NCBI GenBank assembly: GCA_015232355.1
Contig: JADFZW010000005.1
Span: forward strand, 156,380-220,379
Length of the DNA stretch: 64,000 bases
Source of the DNA: Oligoflexia bacterium
Lineage (GTDB): Bacteria > Bdellovibrionota > Bacteriovoracia > Bacteriovoracales > Bacteriovoracaceae
Direction of reading: 5' to 3'
A program made the position numbers and the translations under genes. Under the pieces are notes generated by a model, which saw only the letters and a program-made list of their open reading frames with translations, had not been told where the DNA came from and did no database searches. Below, one piece after another: positions 37,599 through 47,115 of this stretch (its first letter is position 1; every line of letters starts with the position of its first letter).

Positions 37599-38294
37599 TT
37601 AACTCTCCTTTAAGATCTCCACTTGCTCTTTACGTATTGATTGACTCAAAATAATCTTATCTGATGAATCATCAAAAACCCTTATCGAAATTTTCAGTTT
37701 ATTTTCATCATTGTAAAAATCAAAATAATTAAAATCTCGACCATAATCAAGATTAGCATCACGATAAAATGTTGCCTCAGCAAATGCATCGAGAGAGAAA
37801 GTCATATTCATATATCTTACCTCTCCCTGCTTTTGTCCTCTAATTCTATCTAAATCATTTCTGGAAATACCCAACTCACTTAGTTTCAAATCTCTCTTGA
37901 TAGATGCCTCTAAAATAATTTCATCTTCCATATCTATCTCTAAAAAAATCTGCTTACCATTACTGGCATCTCCTTGTAACTCGAACCAACAAAAACTATC
38001 CTCTGAATACATATTTCTCTTGGTAACCGACACATCCACATCTTCCATATCAAGACCGTAATTACGAATTTTATACATTCCTCCTGGTTTCAAGCGAGCT
38101 ATCGCAGGAAGTTCACCAGAAACTCCACCAATATTTTCACCTCCACTTCCACATCCAATACCACTTCCACACGAATGACATGATTCACTGGATTCACCGA
38201 ATTCACCGTTCGACTCACGACCATCACCTCTATCATTTTCATTGATAGGAACCTTCTTGAAAAAAAAGTCCACAAAAAAATCCTTCAAACCCAT
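37599..38294 (-). CDS. DUF4178-like protein
   Basis: This 231-residue soluble protein begins with a charged N-terminus, then a Cys/Gly/Ser-rich stretch (SCHSCGSGIGCGSGG, about 36-50) that could bind metal. The beta-rich domain after it has AIARLKPGGMYKIRNYGLDMEDVDV, FCWFELQGDASNGKQIFLEID and EATFYRDANLDYGRDFNYFDFYND, as in DUF4178. It is the first gene of the run DUF4178-DUF350-Gly/Arg protein-SpeE-like-ATP-grasp-GNAT, so its promoter (38295-38564) should drive the whole cluster. The role in the complex is unknown. Confidence 0.78.
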   Translation of the reverse strand: MGLKDFFVDFFFKKVPINENDRGDGRESNGEFGESSESCHSCGSGIGCGSGGENIGGVSGELPAIARLKPGGMYKIRNYGLDMEDVDVSVTKRNMYSEDSFCWFELQGDASNGKQIFLEIDMEDEIILEASIKRDLKLSELGISRNDLDRIRGQKQGEVRYMNMTFSLDAFAEATFYRDANLDYGRDFNYFDFYNDENKLKISIRVFDDSSDKIILSQSIRKEQVEILKES

Positions 38295-38564
38295 TGTAAA
38301 CTCCCTGTAAACTTATCTTTATTTTTCAAAAAACTATAAAAAACTATCACAAATTGAGAGTAAAGAAAAAATAAATAACCAAAAAGATATAAATACACAA
38401 GCTTCAAGGTCAAGTAATTCTCTCTAATATTTTTATTAATCCTATTAATTAATCAAAATTCTTGCACTTTTATTTGTCATTTAGAATAATAAAGTTTTAA
38501 ATTAGTTTAGAGAGAATAACTAGCTAATAGTCACAATATATACTTACTTTTTTGGAGGTATTAC

Positions 38565-38945
38565 ATGGCCACTACTACAAAGAGAAAAACAACTGCATCC
38601 ACTGAGTCAAACAAAAAAAATTCCAACATTAAAAGTTGTTGTGCCAGTGGAAACAATAGCAGCAGAACTACTTCTACTTCAGCAGCTTCTTCATCAAAAG
38701 GAACCAAAAACATCATTCAAGCAAATCGTTGTTTAAAAGAGATCAAAGGAGCAGGAAAAAATAATTTTCCTAGACAAGAACTTCTAAATTGGCTCTCTGG
38801 TAGATCACATTGGGATCATCAAGATTGGTTAAGCTTACTAAATCAATTAAAAAGTAAAGGATTTGGTCATCTCACCGAAAGTCATGAAGGACAAGCAAAA
38901 ATTGGAGAATTCTTAGAATCAAATCGCTGGTCAGCTGCTAGCTAA
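38565..38945 (+). CDS. Hypothetical protein with Ser/Thr/Lys-rich N-terminal tail
   Basis: This 126-residue protein has a strong ribosome-binding site (GGAGG) and a low-complexity basic N-terminal half (TTTKRKTTASTESNKKNSN, CCASGNNSSRTTSTSAASSSKG), followed by a well-formed domain of about 70 residues. That domain reads ...AGKNNFPRQELLNWLSGRSHWDHQDWLSLLNQLKSKGF and ...HEGQAKIGEFLESNR, helical with conserved-looking Trp. The N-terminus resembles histone-tail-like linkers, so DNA or RNA binding is possible. I do not recognise the domain. A short hairpin overlaps its stop codon. Confidence 0.7.
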   Translation: MATTTKRKTTASTESNKKNSNIKSCCASGNNSSRTTSTSAASSSKGTKNIIQANRCLKEIKGAGKNNFPRQELLNWLSGRSHWDHQDWLSLLNQLKSKGFGHLTESHEGQAKIGEFLESNRWSAAS

Positions 38946-38956
38946 TCATATTAGCT
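38940..38956 (+). terminator. Short hairpin overlapping a stop codon
   Basis: AGCTAA-TCATA-TTAGCT forms a 6-bp stem, with the TAA stop inside the left arm, followed on the plus strand by TCTTTATCTTCT. It lies in the 14-bp gap between convergent genes, so it may act as a weak terminator for the plus-strand gene. Confidence 0.4.
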
Positions 38957-38959
38957 TCT

Positions 38960-39337
38960 TTATCTTCTAATAAATGGTGCTACCAAATTAATAAATTCAT
39001 CAAAATTAAATGGCTTTCTTAAAAGATATAATCCTGAATCATGAGCATATTTTGCAACCTCATCTCCAGATTCACCTGTAACTAAAACACCTTTTGTACT
39101 ACCATTAATCTTTTGAGCCTCTCTTATTATATCTCTTCCTGAAAATTGAGGAAAGTTCATGTCAGTAATTATAATATCTAATGCATTTGTTTTAATATAA
39201 TCAATAGCATCCTTTGCATCCAAAAATGTTTTAATTTCTACCTCTTCTTTATATTCATCTTTTAAACACTCTTCTAACATAAGACAAATATCCTCTTCAT
39301 CATCAATTATTAGAACCTTGACTGCAGATGTTTCCAT
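38960..39337 (-). CDS. CheY-like single-domain response regulator
   Basis: This 125-residue protein is a lone receiver domain: acidic residues at 12-14 (IDDEED), phosphoacceptor Asp59 in IIITDMNFP, Thr87 in LVTGESG, and Lys108 in RKPFNF. All receiver residues are intact, and there is no output domain. Such proteins act by phospho-dependent binding to partners, for example in motility. No kinase gene is adjacent; the PhoR-like kinase at 29-31 kb already has its own regulator, and CheV at 49 kb is another chemotaxis-type gene in the window. Confidence 0.9.
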   Translation of the reverse strand: METSAVKVLIIDDEEDICLMLEECLKDEYKEEVEIKTFLDAKDAIDYIKTNALDIIITDMNFPQFSGRDIIREAQKINGSTKGVLVTGESGDEVAKYAHDSGLYLLRKPFNFDEFINLVAPFIRR

Positions 39338-39531
39338 ATTAAAGACCCTCTTATTTTTACTGCCGTTTCTATTTTTGGTTTCTACTTTTGTTTACTTAAA
39401 AATCAATCCATAAAATACTATCGGCATAAAAAAAAATATATAAAACTTTTTTTTACAATAAAAAATATTTAATAGTTATCTATGTCTAGACTAGATTAGA
39501 AAGATTAGAAAGATTAGAAAGATTAGATGGA

Positions 39532-40776
39532 TTATTTCTGATATCCCAATAAATCCATGGCCACAGCTGTAATCATATGTGCAAAAGAAAGCAATTGTTT
39601 TATCTCAATATATTCATCAGCTATGTGAAAAGCAGTATCATCGCCTGGCCCATAACCAACGGCCACAATTCCAGAGAGATTAAATGATTTTGCAAATGTT
39701 CCGCCACCTAAACCAAATGGTCTGGGTGTAGTTCCTAGAATACTTTGAGCATTCTCTTGAATAGTTTTTACTAAAATATTTGCACTATCTACTTCGTGAG
39801 GCAGTGATACCGCCACAACTTCAAAATCATAATTTCCACTCACGCTCAAACGATCAGCAACACCTTTTATCTCTTTTAAAATCCCTTCCGCACTCTGACT
39901 TGGAAGATATCGAATATCCAATACTGCCTCACACTTTGCTGGAACAATATTTGAAGCAGATCCACCTCTGATTGTCCCAATGTTAAGAGTTGGTCTATCT
40001 AAAAAATTATGAGGGACATATTGCATTTGCATGTTCTCAAGTTCTAATAATAACCTACTCATCATGGTGACTGCATTTATTCCTTTTTGTGGAGTGGAAC
40101 CATGAGCTTGTTTACCAGTAGATGTAATTTTAATTTGTAAGCGTCCCTTCTCCGCTACATCAATCATCTGCATATTTCCACCAACATCGGGAATGATCGC
40201 CCACTTTGGATTTAATGATTTGCTCTTAATTAAAAAATCAAGACCAGGATCTTCCTCTCCTTGCTCTCTATACTCTTCACTAGCTATTGCACCCATAATG
40301 AAAGTTCCATTTAATTTAATCTTCAATTCATTCAAAACTTTCAAAGCACAAAGTGTGGCCACTAGAGGACCCTTATTATCTATTACTCCTCTTCCGTATA
40401 CTAAACCCTTTTCCTTATCCACATGGGTTGTGAATGGATCTCTACTCCAACCATCACCAGGAGGAACAACATCCATATGAGCAGCAACTAACAATGACGA
40501 ATCACCTTTACCATAAAAACCCAAAACATTTGAACGGCCCTCTACTAAAGTTTTTTCCTGACAATCTACATTCATCGCTTTCAATTCACGCATAACTATT
40601 TTTGAAACCAATGACTCTTGTCCTGCAATCTTTAAATATGGAAATTCATGCAATCTCTCTTTTTCTACATTTACTGTTTTTTCCTTAACCACTTCCGCCA
40701 AAATTTTAAGTACGTAATCTACTAACTCTTTTTCATGACTTTTAAAATAATTTCCTAACATCTCTTTTGGCATCAT
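39532..40776 (-). CDS. M20-family metallopeptidase
   Basis: This 414-residue protein has the di-zinc M20 pattern: AAHMDVVPPGDGW (first His), YGRGVIDNKGPLVA (bridging Asp), IASEEYREQGEEDPG (catalytic Glu and Glu ligand), and a later GGTFAKSFNLSGIVAVGYGPGDDTAFHIADEYI with the His ligand. The lid domain region (IKITSTGKQAHGSTPQKGINAV) is also present. The family includes ArgE/DapE and dipeptidases; acyl-lysine or Xaa-dipeptide specificities cannot be told. It is cytoplasmic and of full length. A tandem GATTAGAAA repeat lies just downstream (39495-39530). Confidence 0.88.
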   Translation of the reverse strand: MMPKEMLGNYFKSHEKELVDYVLKILAEVVKEKTVNVEKERLHEFPYLKIAGQESLVSKIVMRELKAMNVDCQEKTLVEGRSNVLGFYGKGDSSLLVAAHMDVVPPGDGWSRDPFTTHVDKEKGLVYGRGVIDNKGPLVATLCALKVLNELKIKLNGTFIMGAIASEEYREQGEEDPGLDFLIKSKSLNPKWAIIPDVGGNMQMIDVAEKGRLQIKITSTGKQAHGSTPQKGINAVTMMSRLLLELENMQMQYVPHNFLDRPTLNIGTIRGGSASNIVPAKCEAVLDIRYLPSQSAEGILKEIKGVADRLSVSGNYDFEVVAVSLPHEVDSANILVKTIQENAQSILGTTPRPFGLGGGTFAKSFNLSGIVAVGYGPGDDTAFHIADEYIEIKQLLSFAHMITAVAMDLLGYQK

Positions 40777-40799
40777 TTTTCACTCCTATCGTTTATTGT

Positions 40800-42092
40800 T
40801 TATCGTTTTACGGCCGGGTTATAATAACCTAATCTTAATTTTGGAAAATCTTTATTTAATAATTTTATAAGATTTCTAATCCCCAGTGGATTTAAATCAT
40901 CTTTAAAACCTATTTGATCAAGATAGTAATCGGGATCGATATTAAGATTTCTAGTTTGAATCATGTTTACTGGAAATCCCTCTAGAAAGTTTACAAGTCC
41001 TGCAACTTCCTCCTCTGAATCAGTAAATCCAGGAAGAAAAAAAAGATTTAAGGAAACAAAAATCCCTGCATTTAAAGCAATCTCTATCGTCTTAATTACA
41101 TCTGCAAAAGTATAGTTTTTCGGTCTATAATATCTATTGTAATATTTTTCATTTAGTGAATTCAAACTTATTCTAATTGAATCCAGTCCACTATCTATCA
41201 TTAACTTCACCATATCAGGAAGAGAACCATTGGTATTTAGATTAATGGTTCCAGTAGAAATTTTTTCGCGTACCAAATGAATGGCGGCCGCTAAATCTTT
41301 TCCTCGAAGTAATGGATCACCCTCACATCCCTGACCAAAACTTGCAACAACATCCTTCGCACTCTTAAAGTGATGAACAATCACCTCGGAAATCTCCTCT
41401 GGCGTTGGTGAAAAATTTATCCTCTGTTGAGATGATCTAATTTTAGAATTTTTTTGTTCTGAAAGACAACCCAAACAATTCGAATTACACCAAGGGGTGG
41501 TTGGAATTGGCGCCTCAAAACGACCTAGAAAAAAATTTCTGGCACATAGACATCTATACTCTGTTGAACAGTAAGCAAGTTGCCTCACTAAGCGATTCTT
41601 GGGATAGATTTTTTTTATTTCTATTATTTTCTTTTTTAATTCCGGATCATTTTGATGAATTTGCGGATCCGATCTTGGATCTTGATCTATTCTAATGGCC
41701 GGAACCTTAAAGATCTTTTCATCTCTATCGTAAACCACTCCACTATATCCCCATAGAGTAAGCATAGGAGCATTTTCCTTCTTTTGAAATGCTGGCAAAT
41801 AGGTACGAAGATATCCTGAACTAACAAAAGCAGAAGCGGCCCACACCTCTTCTTTTTTTATTTTGGTTAGCGTTTTAAATTGAGATTGAGATTGAGATTG
41901 AGATTGAGATTGAGAATTTTGAAGAGAGTAAACTGGATAGCGCTCTGGTAATGAGAATAAAAAACTACCGAAGGGAAGAGGAATCAAATCTTCTTTATCT
42001 ACTCTACAAAATGATCGTCCCTGACGAAAACAGGAGATAAAATTTGGGTGATCATAAACATTACTATCTCTATCACAATAGACTAGATTCAT
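40800..42092 (-). CDS. Radical SAM protein
   Basis: This 430-residue protein has the cluster motif PWCNSNCLGCLSEQ (CxxxCxxC, about 199-206), then SFGQGCEGDPLLRGKD, INLNTNGSLPDMVKLMIDSGLDSIRISLNS and FFLPGFTDSEEEV, the standard radical SAM barrel elements. About 190 residues precede the motif, including a SQSQSQ run encoded by a hexanucleotide repeat at about 41880-41915. The family resembles radical SAM proteins with long N-terminal domains of unknown substrate. It lies 23 bases downstream of the M20 gene, probably in one transcript. Confidence 0.85.
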   Translation of the reverse strand: MNLVYCDRDSNVYDHPNFISCFRQGRSFCRVDKEDLIPLPFGSFLFSLPERYPVYSLQNSQSQSQSQSQSQFKTLTKIKKEEVWAASAFVSSGYLRTYLPAFQKKENAPMLTLWGYSGVVYDRDEKIFKVPAIRIDQDPRSDPQIHQNDPELKKKIIEIKKIYPKNRLVRQLAYCSTEYRCLCARNFFLGRFEAPIPTTPWCNSNCLGCLSEQKNSKIRSSQQRINFSPTPEEISEVIVHHFKSAKDVVASFGQGCEGDPLLRGKDLAAAIHLVREKISTGTINLNTNGSLPDMVKLMIDSGLDSIRISLNSLNEKYYNRYYRPKNYTFADVIKTIEIALNAGIFVSLNLFFLPGFTDSEEEVAGLVNFLEGFPVNMIQTRNLNIDPDYYLDQIGFKDDLNPLGIRNLIKLLNKDFPKLRLGYYNPAVKR

Positions 42093-42178
42093 CTTAATAA
42101 AAATTACCTTTTAATTTAATTAATTGATTGATTGATTTAATTTATTCTATGATAAATGGTGGGGAAATAATAAACGAA

Positions 42179-43456
42179 TTATTTTGCTAATTCAAGCACG
42201 TAAGCAATGGCCAATTTGGCAAATTTCACACTATGTTCAGCACGATTATTTGTAACACTCAGTAAATCACCACTACTATGAATTTTTGGATTATACTCCT
42301 CTGATTTAGATTCAAATGGCAAACTTGCTGGATAACCATTAGTATTCCAAGATGCATGATCAGAACAACCATAACCACAAGCTGATTGTCCCCATGAGAC
42401 TTTTACATATTTATCTATCAAAGTTCCTACAAATTCATTCTGACGAGCATTTGTATTATCTGAAATCAGATAAATATCTTTTTCTGATCCTTTATAATTG
42501 GTCATATCTAATTGCATAACACCAACTATATTGAGTCTCTTATTCTTGCAATCATTAGCAATATCCTTCGAACCTAGAAGACCTGCCTCTTCAGCAGCAT
42601 AGGCAACAAACATCACAGTTCTACTGGGTTGATAGTTATTGGCCATAAGAACTCGTAGTGTTTCAGTTATAACTGAAATGCCTGATGCATTATCATCAGC
42701 TCCTGGAGCGCGATTGGATGCTCCACCAAAATAACCCGCGGTAGAATCAAAGTGTCCTCCAACAACCAACATCTCTTCTGGTTTATCTTTTCCTTTTATT
42801 GTTAGAACAATTGATGGTTGATTAAACTGATGTCTAAATTCTGCAACTGTTATATCAGCTCTACCTTTAGTCAAAGTAATCCACTTATTTTTTATCCATT
42901 GAGATGATTCTACTCCAGTTTGAGATCGATAGTGTCTATTGAAAAAATCAGAGAGTGTTTTAATAGTATCAATAATATTTTGCTCTAACACTTCATCAAT
43001 AAAACGATTAACCAATGTCTCTTTTGTTAAAGTATAATCAACGAATAAAGGGACATTCAGTTGTACCTCATTGATATTTTCTTTATTTAGATATTCACGG
43101 GCCTCCTTAACATTGTAATGACTAACAAACCCTTGTGTACCTGGATTTTGATGTTTGAGATATGATAGTGTATCTAGATAGTCAGAATTAATCTTTATTA
43201 AAATCAAACCATTCTTACTATTTTCTTCCTTATGAATAATGGGAATATGTCCCTGAGCAATTTTATAAAGATCGTTAGTAAGTGTAACCCAAATCTCCTC
43301 ACTATGAACGGCAGTGACAGTGGCAGTGGCAGTGGCACTTCTGGTAGTGGTTTTAGCATACAATCCAATGTTTAGAAGGAAAAAAGTTAACAAAAATACA
43401 ATAGTCAGTTGAAATAGTTTAAATGAGTTCAATTTAAAATTAGACATCTTAAGCAC
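42179..43456 (-). CDS. Exported M28 aminopeptidase
   Basis: This 425-residue protein has a signal peptide (about 12-33), a propeptide-like region and an M28 domain. Visible zinc ligands and catalytic residues are VVGGHFDSTAGYF, GADDNASGISVITE, YAAEEAGLLGSKDIA, VMQLDMTNYKG and CGYGCSDHASWNTNG, so both metal sites are complete. The CGYGC pair suggests a disulfide. It resembles leucine aminopeptidases of the Vibrio/Aeromonas type and likely releases N-terminal residues from peptides outside the cytoplasm. A Thr/Ala/Val run follows the signal sequence, encoded by GTGGCA repeats. Confidence 0.88.
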   Translation of the reverse strand: MLKMSNFKLNSFKLFQLTIVFLLTFFLLNIGLYAKTTTRSATATATVTAVHSEEIWVTLTNDLYKIAQGHIPIIHKEENSKNGLILIKINSDYLDTLSYLKHQNPGTQGFVSHYNVKEAREYLNKENINEVQLNVPLFVDYTLTKETLVNRFIDEVLEQNIIDTIKTLSDFFNRHYRSQTGVESSQWIKNKWITLTKGRADITVAEFRHQFNQPSIVLTIKGKDKPEEMLVVGGHFDSTAGYFGGASNRAPGADDNASGISVITETLRVLMANNYQPSRTVMFVAYAAEEAGLLGSKDIANDCKNKRLNIVGVMQLDMTNYKGSEKDIYLISDNTNARQNEFVGTLIDKYVKVSWGQSACGYGCSDHASWNTNGYPASLPFESKSEEYNPKIHSSGDLLSVTNNRAEHSVKFAKLAIAYVLELAK

Positions 43457-43785
43457 TCCTTTAACACTCCTGTTATTAATTATTTTGTAATCCTAACAAA
43501 AAAGTGTACCCAATAATTTTTTTTTAGGGCCACTATTTATATTCTACCTTAGATAAATAAATAAAAAACAAAGGTAATATTTTATTAGAATCAGCAATAC
43601 TTTAGGCCAATAAACAATAATTATTGAAACTGATAAGTACTCAAAATATATTTACTCTTGAACAATTAAAGAAAAAAAATTTGCGGCCAATACATCTAAA
43701 AGTTACCATTTTAAATAGTAATATAGGCAAAATAGGTAATATAGGTAACATATTCTTTAGAGTAAAAGTAAAAGTAAAAGTAAAA

Positions 43786-45558
43786 ATGAAAAAGAACCCA
43801 TTAAAATTAAGAAGTCTCTCTTTAAAAAAAGTTGGGAAAATTGAAAAAACATTTCCTCCCAATATTATAATAAAGAAGAAACATGCTCCAACACGATCTC
43901 TTTCTTTAAGAAAAGATGAGATAGTGTTTATTTCGCTAATAATTTTACTGATCTCAGTATTTTTTATTGTCTATTACAAATTTAACGATAAATATATAAA
44001 ATTAACGGTTATTCAAACTGATGTTTTATTTGGGCAAATTTTTCCTGAAACTATCTTAAATGAAAAAAATCCTCAAATAGAAGAATATGAGGGTGGAATA
44101 GCATACATCGGCTCTCAAATAAAATCTCTTCGCGAAAACAGCAATAACAACAAAGAAGTTGAAAGTTATAATCTACTTTTGGATTCTGGAAATACTTTTT
44201 TTGGAGGCGGTTCAAACAAAAACGAAAAAATTAATAATGGAAATATGTTTGTAACATTAATGAATCCATTAACTTTCAATGCTAGTGTTGTTGGTAATTC
44301 CGATTTAGACCATGGAATTCAAGGTTTAAGAGGGATTTCACAAAAAGCTGATTTTCCAATATTAAGCGGAAATATTGTTTATAAAAACACCAAAGAAATT
44401 CCTGAATTCTTAAAACCATATACCATAATAAATTTCTCCTCTATGAGAATAGGAATTATTGGTCTGACAAATCCTAACATTTTAAAATTATCAGAGTCCG
44501 CTATAGGACTATCAAATGAAATAGAAATGCTACCCATATTGGAAGTTAGTAAAAAATATATTCAAGAACTAAAAAGCAAAAGAGTTGATTTTATAATTGT
44601 TTTGTCTAGTATTTGGAATACCGGAACTGAGATTGCTTTGGCCAGTAGACATGACAAAGACATTAACTTAATTGTATCCAGTACTCAACATGAAGATCAA
44701 TTTAATAAACCAATATATGTCGGTTCAATTCCCATTATTAAAATACCTCGTAATTCAAAATACATTGGAGCAATGGAATTTATCATAGAAGGAAATCATA
44801 AAAAAATTGTTTCTAGTGATTGGAAATTATATCCCATTAACTCAAAACGATTAATTCCTGATGATAAAATTACCTCTCTTATAAATAGCAATACACAAAT
44901 GCTAGAGAAGAGAGTACTCGAAAGAAGAATCGGATATTCTTCACTGGATATGCCATACGAAACCACTAAAGAGGGAATATTTGGAGATTTTGTTTGTGAT
45001 ATCGTATTGAATGAAGTTAAACCTGATATTGTTTTAATAAATTCTGGAACTTTAAGAGGATTTAATAAAGGTCCAATCACTTTAAATAAATTAAAGAATG
45101 GTATACCCTATACAAACAACCTCTATACTCTAAAATTAAAGGGAGAAATCATTAAAGATATTCTAGACTACAGTTTGGATAATTCAAAACTTGTAGGTAT
45201 TTTACAAGTTGCCGGATTAAGATTAAAATACGATGCAAACGCTCCTAAAGGTGAAAAAATTTTAGATCTCAAGATCGCAGGTGCAGATCTTGATTTAAAT
45301 AAAGTGTATACAGTTGCTACTATAGAATTTTTACTTCATGGAGGGGATGGACATGTTCTTTTTAAAAAAGCAGAGGAGATAAAAAAGCTCAACATAACTG
45401 TTAACAAGTTAGTTTTCGATCATATAAAAAATAACGAAAGTGTTGTTGCTGCTTTAGATGGAAGAATGATGAATATCAACAATTCGATAAAGGAAAATGA
45501 AGAAGAAAATAGTATGATTACTAGAGGTATTGCAAGAGGTATTGCAAGCGAAAAATAA
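43786..45558 (+). CDS. 5'-nucleotidase/UshA-like protein with degenerate metallophosphatase site
   Basis: The frame is open from a TTG at 43624, but its first 54 codons are low-complexity (IGNIGNI, KVKVKVKVK), so I prefer the ATG at 43786; neither has a strong ribosome-binding site. One membrane helix (ISLIILLISVFFIVYYK) anchors the protein. The UshA-type metallophosphatase domain follows, but its metal motifs are altered: QTDVLFGQ in place of DxH, DSGNTFFGGG for DSGDTFQG, and VVGNSDLDHG for GNHEFD. The C-terminal nucleotide-binding domain is well kept (INSGTLRGF, ILQVAGLRLKYD, LLHGGDGHVLF). It is probably a pseudoenzyme that binds nucleotides at the periplasmic face. Confidence 0.72.
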   Translation: MKKNPLKLRSLSLKKVGKIEKTFPPNIIIKKKHAPTRSLSLRKDEIVFISLIILLISVFFIVYYKFNDKYIKLTVIQTDVLFGQIFPETILNEKNPQIEEYEGGIAYIGSQIKSLRENSNNNKEVESYNLLLDSGNTFFGGGSNKNEKINNGNMFVTLMNPLTFNASVVGNSDLDHGIQGLRGISQKADFPILSGNIVYKNTKEIPEFLKPYTIINFSSMRIGIIGLTNPNILKLSESAIGLSNEIEMLPILEVSKKYIQELKSKRVDFIIVLSSIWNTGTEIALASRHDKDINLIVSSTQHEDQFNKPIYVGSIPIIKIPRNSKYIGAMEFIIEGNHKKIVSSDWKLYPINSKRLIPDDKITSLINSNTQMLEKRVLERRIGYSSLDMPYETTKEGIFGDFVCDIVLNEVKPDIVLINSGTLRGFNKGPITLNKLKNGIPYTNNLYTLKLKGEIIKDILDYSLDNSKLVGILQVAGLRLKYDANAPKGEKILDLKIAGADLDLNKVYTVATIEFLLHGGDGHVLFKKAEEIKKLNITVNKLVFDHIKNNESVVAALDGRMMNINNSIKENEEENSMITRGIARGIASEK

Positions 45559-45590
45559 AAATTGAAATAAAAATAGAAATAAAAATAGAA

Positions 45591-46427
45591 ATGAAAATAG
45601 AAATGGGAATAGAAACAAATCAGAAAATGAAACCATTACAGGAAATGAAATGTAGTAATGTTCAATATCTATTCTTTGATATTGATGATACGTTTAGTAC
45701 CCACGGAAAAATAAGTCAAAATGCATATTCTTCTCTCTGGAATTTACATCATCATGGAATAAAAATAATTCCCGTCACTGGCAGACCAGCTGGCTGGTGT
45801 GATCATATTGCTAGAATGTGGCCGGTAGATGCAATTGTTGGAGAAAATGGAGCATTTTATTTTATGATGAAAAATGGCAAACTACAAAAGTATTATCTAA
45901 TCTCAGATGATGAAAAAAAATTAAATAGATTAAAATTAGAAGATATCAAAAATGAGATCCTCTCAAATGTAAAAAAAGTAAAAGTGGCCAAAGATCAAGA
46001 TTACAGAGAGTTTGATTTGGCCATAGATTTTGCAGAGGAAGTTTTAATTGATGATCAAGATGAAAAATTGAGAACAATAGATCAAATTGAAAAAATTTTT
46101 AAAAATCATGGAGCAATTTCAAAAGTTAGCTCAATTCACGTTAACGGCTGGTTTGGTTGCTATGATAAATTAAACATGAGTAAAGAATTAGCACAAAATG
46201 AATTTTCATTAGACTTAAATCAAGAAAGTGATAACAAATTATGTATTTATTGTGGAGACTCGCCTAATGATGCTCCAATGTTTAACTTTTTTCACTTGAG
46301 TGTTGGTGTAAGAAATGTTTTGGATTTCCAAAACCAACTAAAACACTTTCCAAAGTATGTAACTCAAAATAAATATGGTGATGGATTCAAAGAAATTGCA
46401 GACAAAGTAATTTCATCTAGGGTCTAG
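45591..46427 (+). CDS. HAD-family phosphatase (mannosyl-3-phosphoglycerate/sucrose-phosphatase type)
   Basis: This protein of up to 278 residues has HAD motif I as FFDIDDTFSTHGKI, motif II as VTGRPAGWC, the cap-domain start GENGAFYFMM, and motifs III/IV in YCGDSPNDAPMF. This is the HAD subclass IIB plan, as in Cof-type and sugar-phosphate phosphatases. The start is uncertain: an AAAATAGAAAT microsatellite covers the region around 45560-45605, and the first reasonable ATG may be MKPLQEM or MKCSNVQY. It follows the UshA-like gene by 32 bases. Its substrate may be a phosphorylated sugar or nucleotide. Confidence 0.82.
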   Translation: MKIEMGIETNQKMKPLQEMKCSNVQYLFFDIDDTFSTHGKISQNAYSSLWNLHHHGIKIIPVTGRPAGWCDHIARMWPVDAIVGENGAFYFMMKNGKLQKYYLISDDEKKLNRLKLEDIKNEILSNVKKVKVAKDQDYREFDLAIDFAEEVLIDDQDEKLRTIDQIEKIFKNHGAISKVSSIHVNGWFGCYDKLNMSKELAQNEFSLDLNQESDNKLCIYCGDSPNDAPMFNFFHLSVGVRNVLDFQNQLKHFPKYVTQNKYGDGFKEIADKVISSRV

Positions 46428-46431
46428 TACA

Positions 46432-47115
46432 CTAGAACTCAACTTTTCCTACACCCTCTCTCACTATAACTGGCATACCCTCTTCTGAAAAATCAATTAC
46501 AGAGCAAGGACCAACAAAATCAAACTCCCCTGGATCAAGCAACATTTTAATGTTGTTTGCAAAAATCTCCTCTAATTCATAGCTGTAAACCATATCAGAA
46601 TTAAGAGAGGTAATCTTCTCCAAATACTCTTTTGTATAGCGAATACTACTGTCATCACTATTATGATTAAGCAAAATCTCCCTAGTAGCTGCAATTGTCA
46701 TCAAAGGGCATTCACAACAATCCACCAATCTTTCTGTTAGAATGGTGTTTGGTATTCTTATGCCAATTTTTTCACTCTTTCTTATACTCCTAATAACTTT
46801 TGGTGAATCTTTATGTAAATTAAAAATAAATTTATAGGGCCCAACCAAAAATCTCTTTAAAATCCTATATGAGTTATCTGATATAAAAGCATACTTACTT
46901 GCTTGAGAAATCGAATTGCATATTAAGGTTAAATATTTACTTGAGTAAATATCTATTTGATCCAATCTTTTAACACCCTCTTTGGAAAATGGTGATGTAG
47001 CAAAAACCCAATTTGTCTCTGTTGGAAATACTATGATTTCCCCTTCATTAATGTACTCACGGGCCCTCTTCAAGGCACGATTATCAGGGTTTTCAGCTAC
47101 AATATAGTAAATCAT
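46432..47115 (-). CDS. YciO/Sua5/YrdC-family protein
   Basis: This 227-residue protein has the YrdC-like fold signature: ENPDNRALKRAREYINEGEIIVFPTETNW, TLICNSISQASKYAFISDNSYRILKRFLVGPYKFIF and RSEKIGIRIPNT-type segments. The pattern TLIC(x)SIS with GPYKFIFNL is closer to YciO than to TsaC/Sua5. TsaC/Sua5 makes threonylcarbamoyl-AMP for tRNA t6A; YciO members are often much less active and their role is uncertain. The second half (MTIAATREIL, LDPGEFDFVGPCSVIDF) is complete. It converges with the HAD gene, 4 bases from its stop. Confidence 0.82.
   Translation of the reverse strand: MIYYIVAENPDNRALKRAREYINEGEIIVFPTETNWVFATSPFSKEGVKRLDQIDIYSSKYLTLICNSISQASKYAFISDNSYRILKRFLVGPYKFIFNLHKDSPKVIRSIRKSEKIGIRIPNTILTERLVDCCECPLMTIAATREILLNHNSDDSSIRYTKEYLEKITSLNSDMVYSYELEEIFANNIKMLLDPGEFDFVGPCSVIDFSEEGMPVIVREGVGKVEF

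Noticed and set aside
40193..40480. Plus-strand 95-codon frame inside the M20 gene
   Set aside because: The minus frame carries all catalytic motifs; this one has no ribosome-binding site or family.
43624..43785. Upstream TTG start of the UshA-like gene
   Set aside because: It adds only low-complexity IGNIGN and KVKVKV sequence without a ribosome-binding site.
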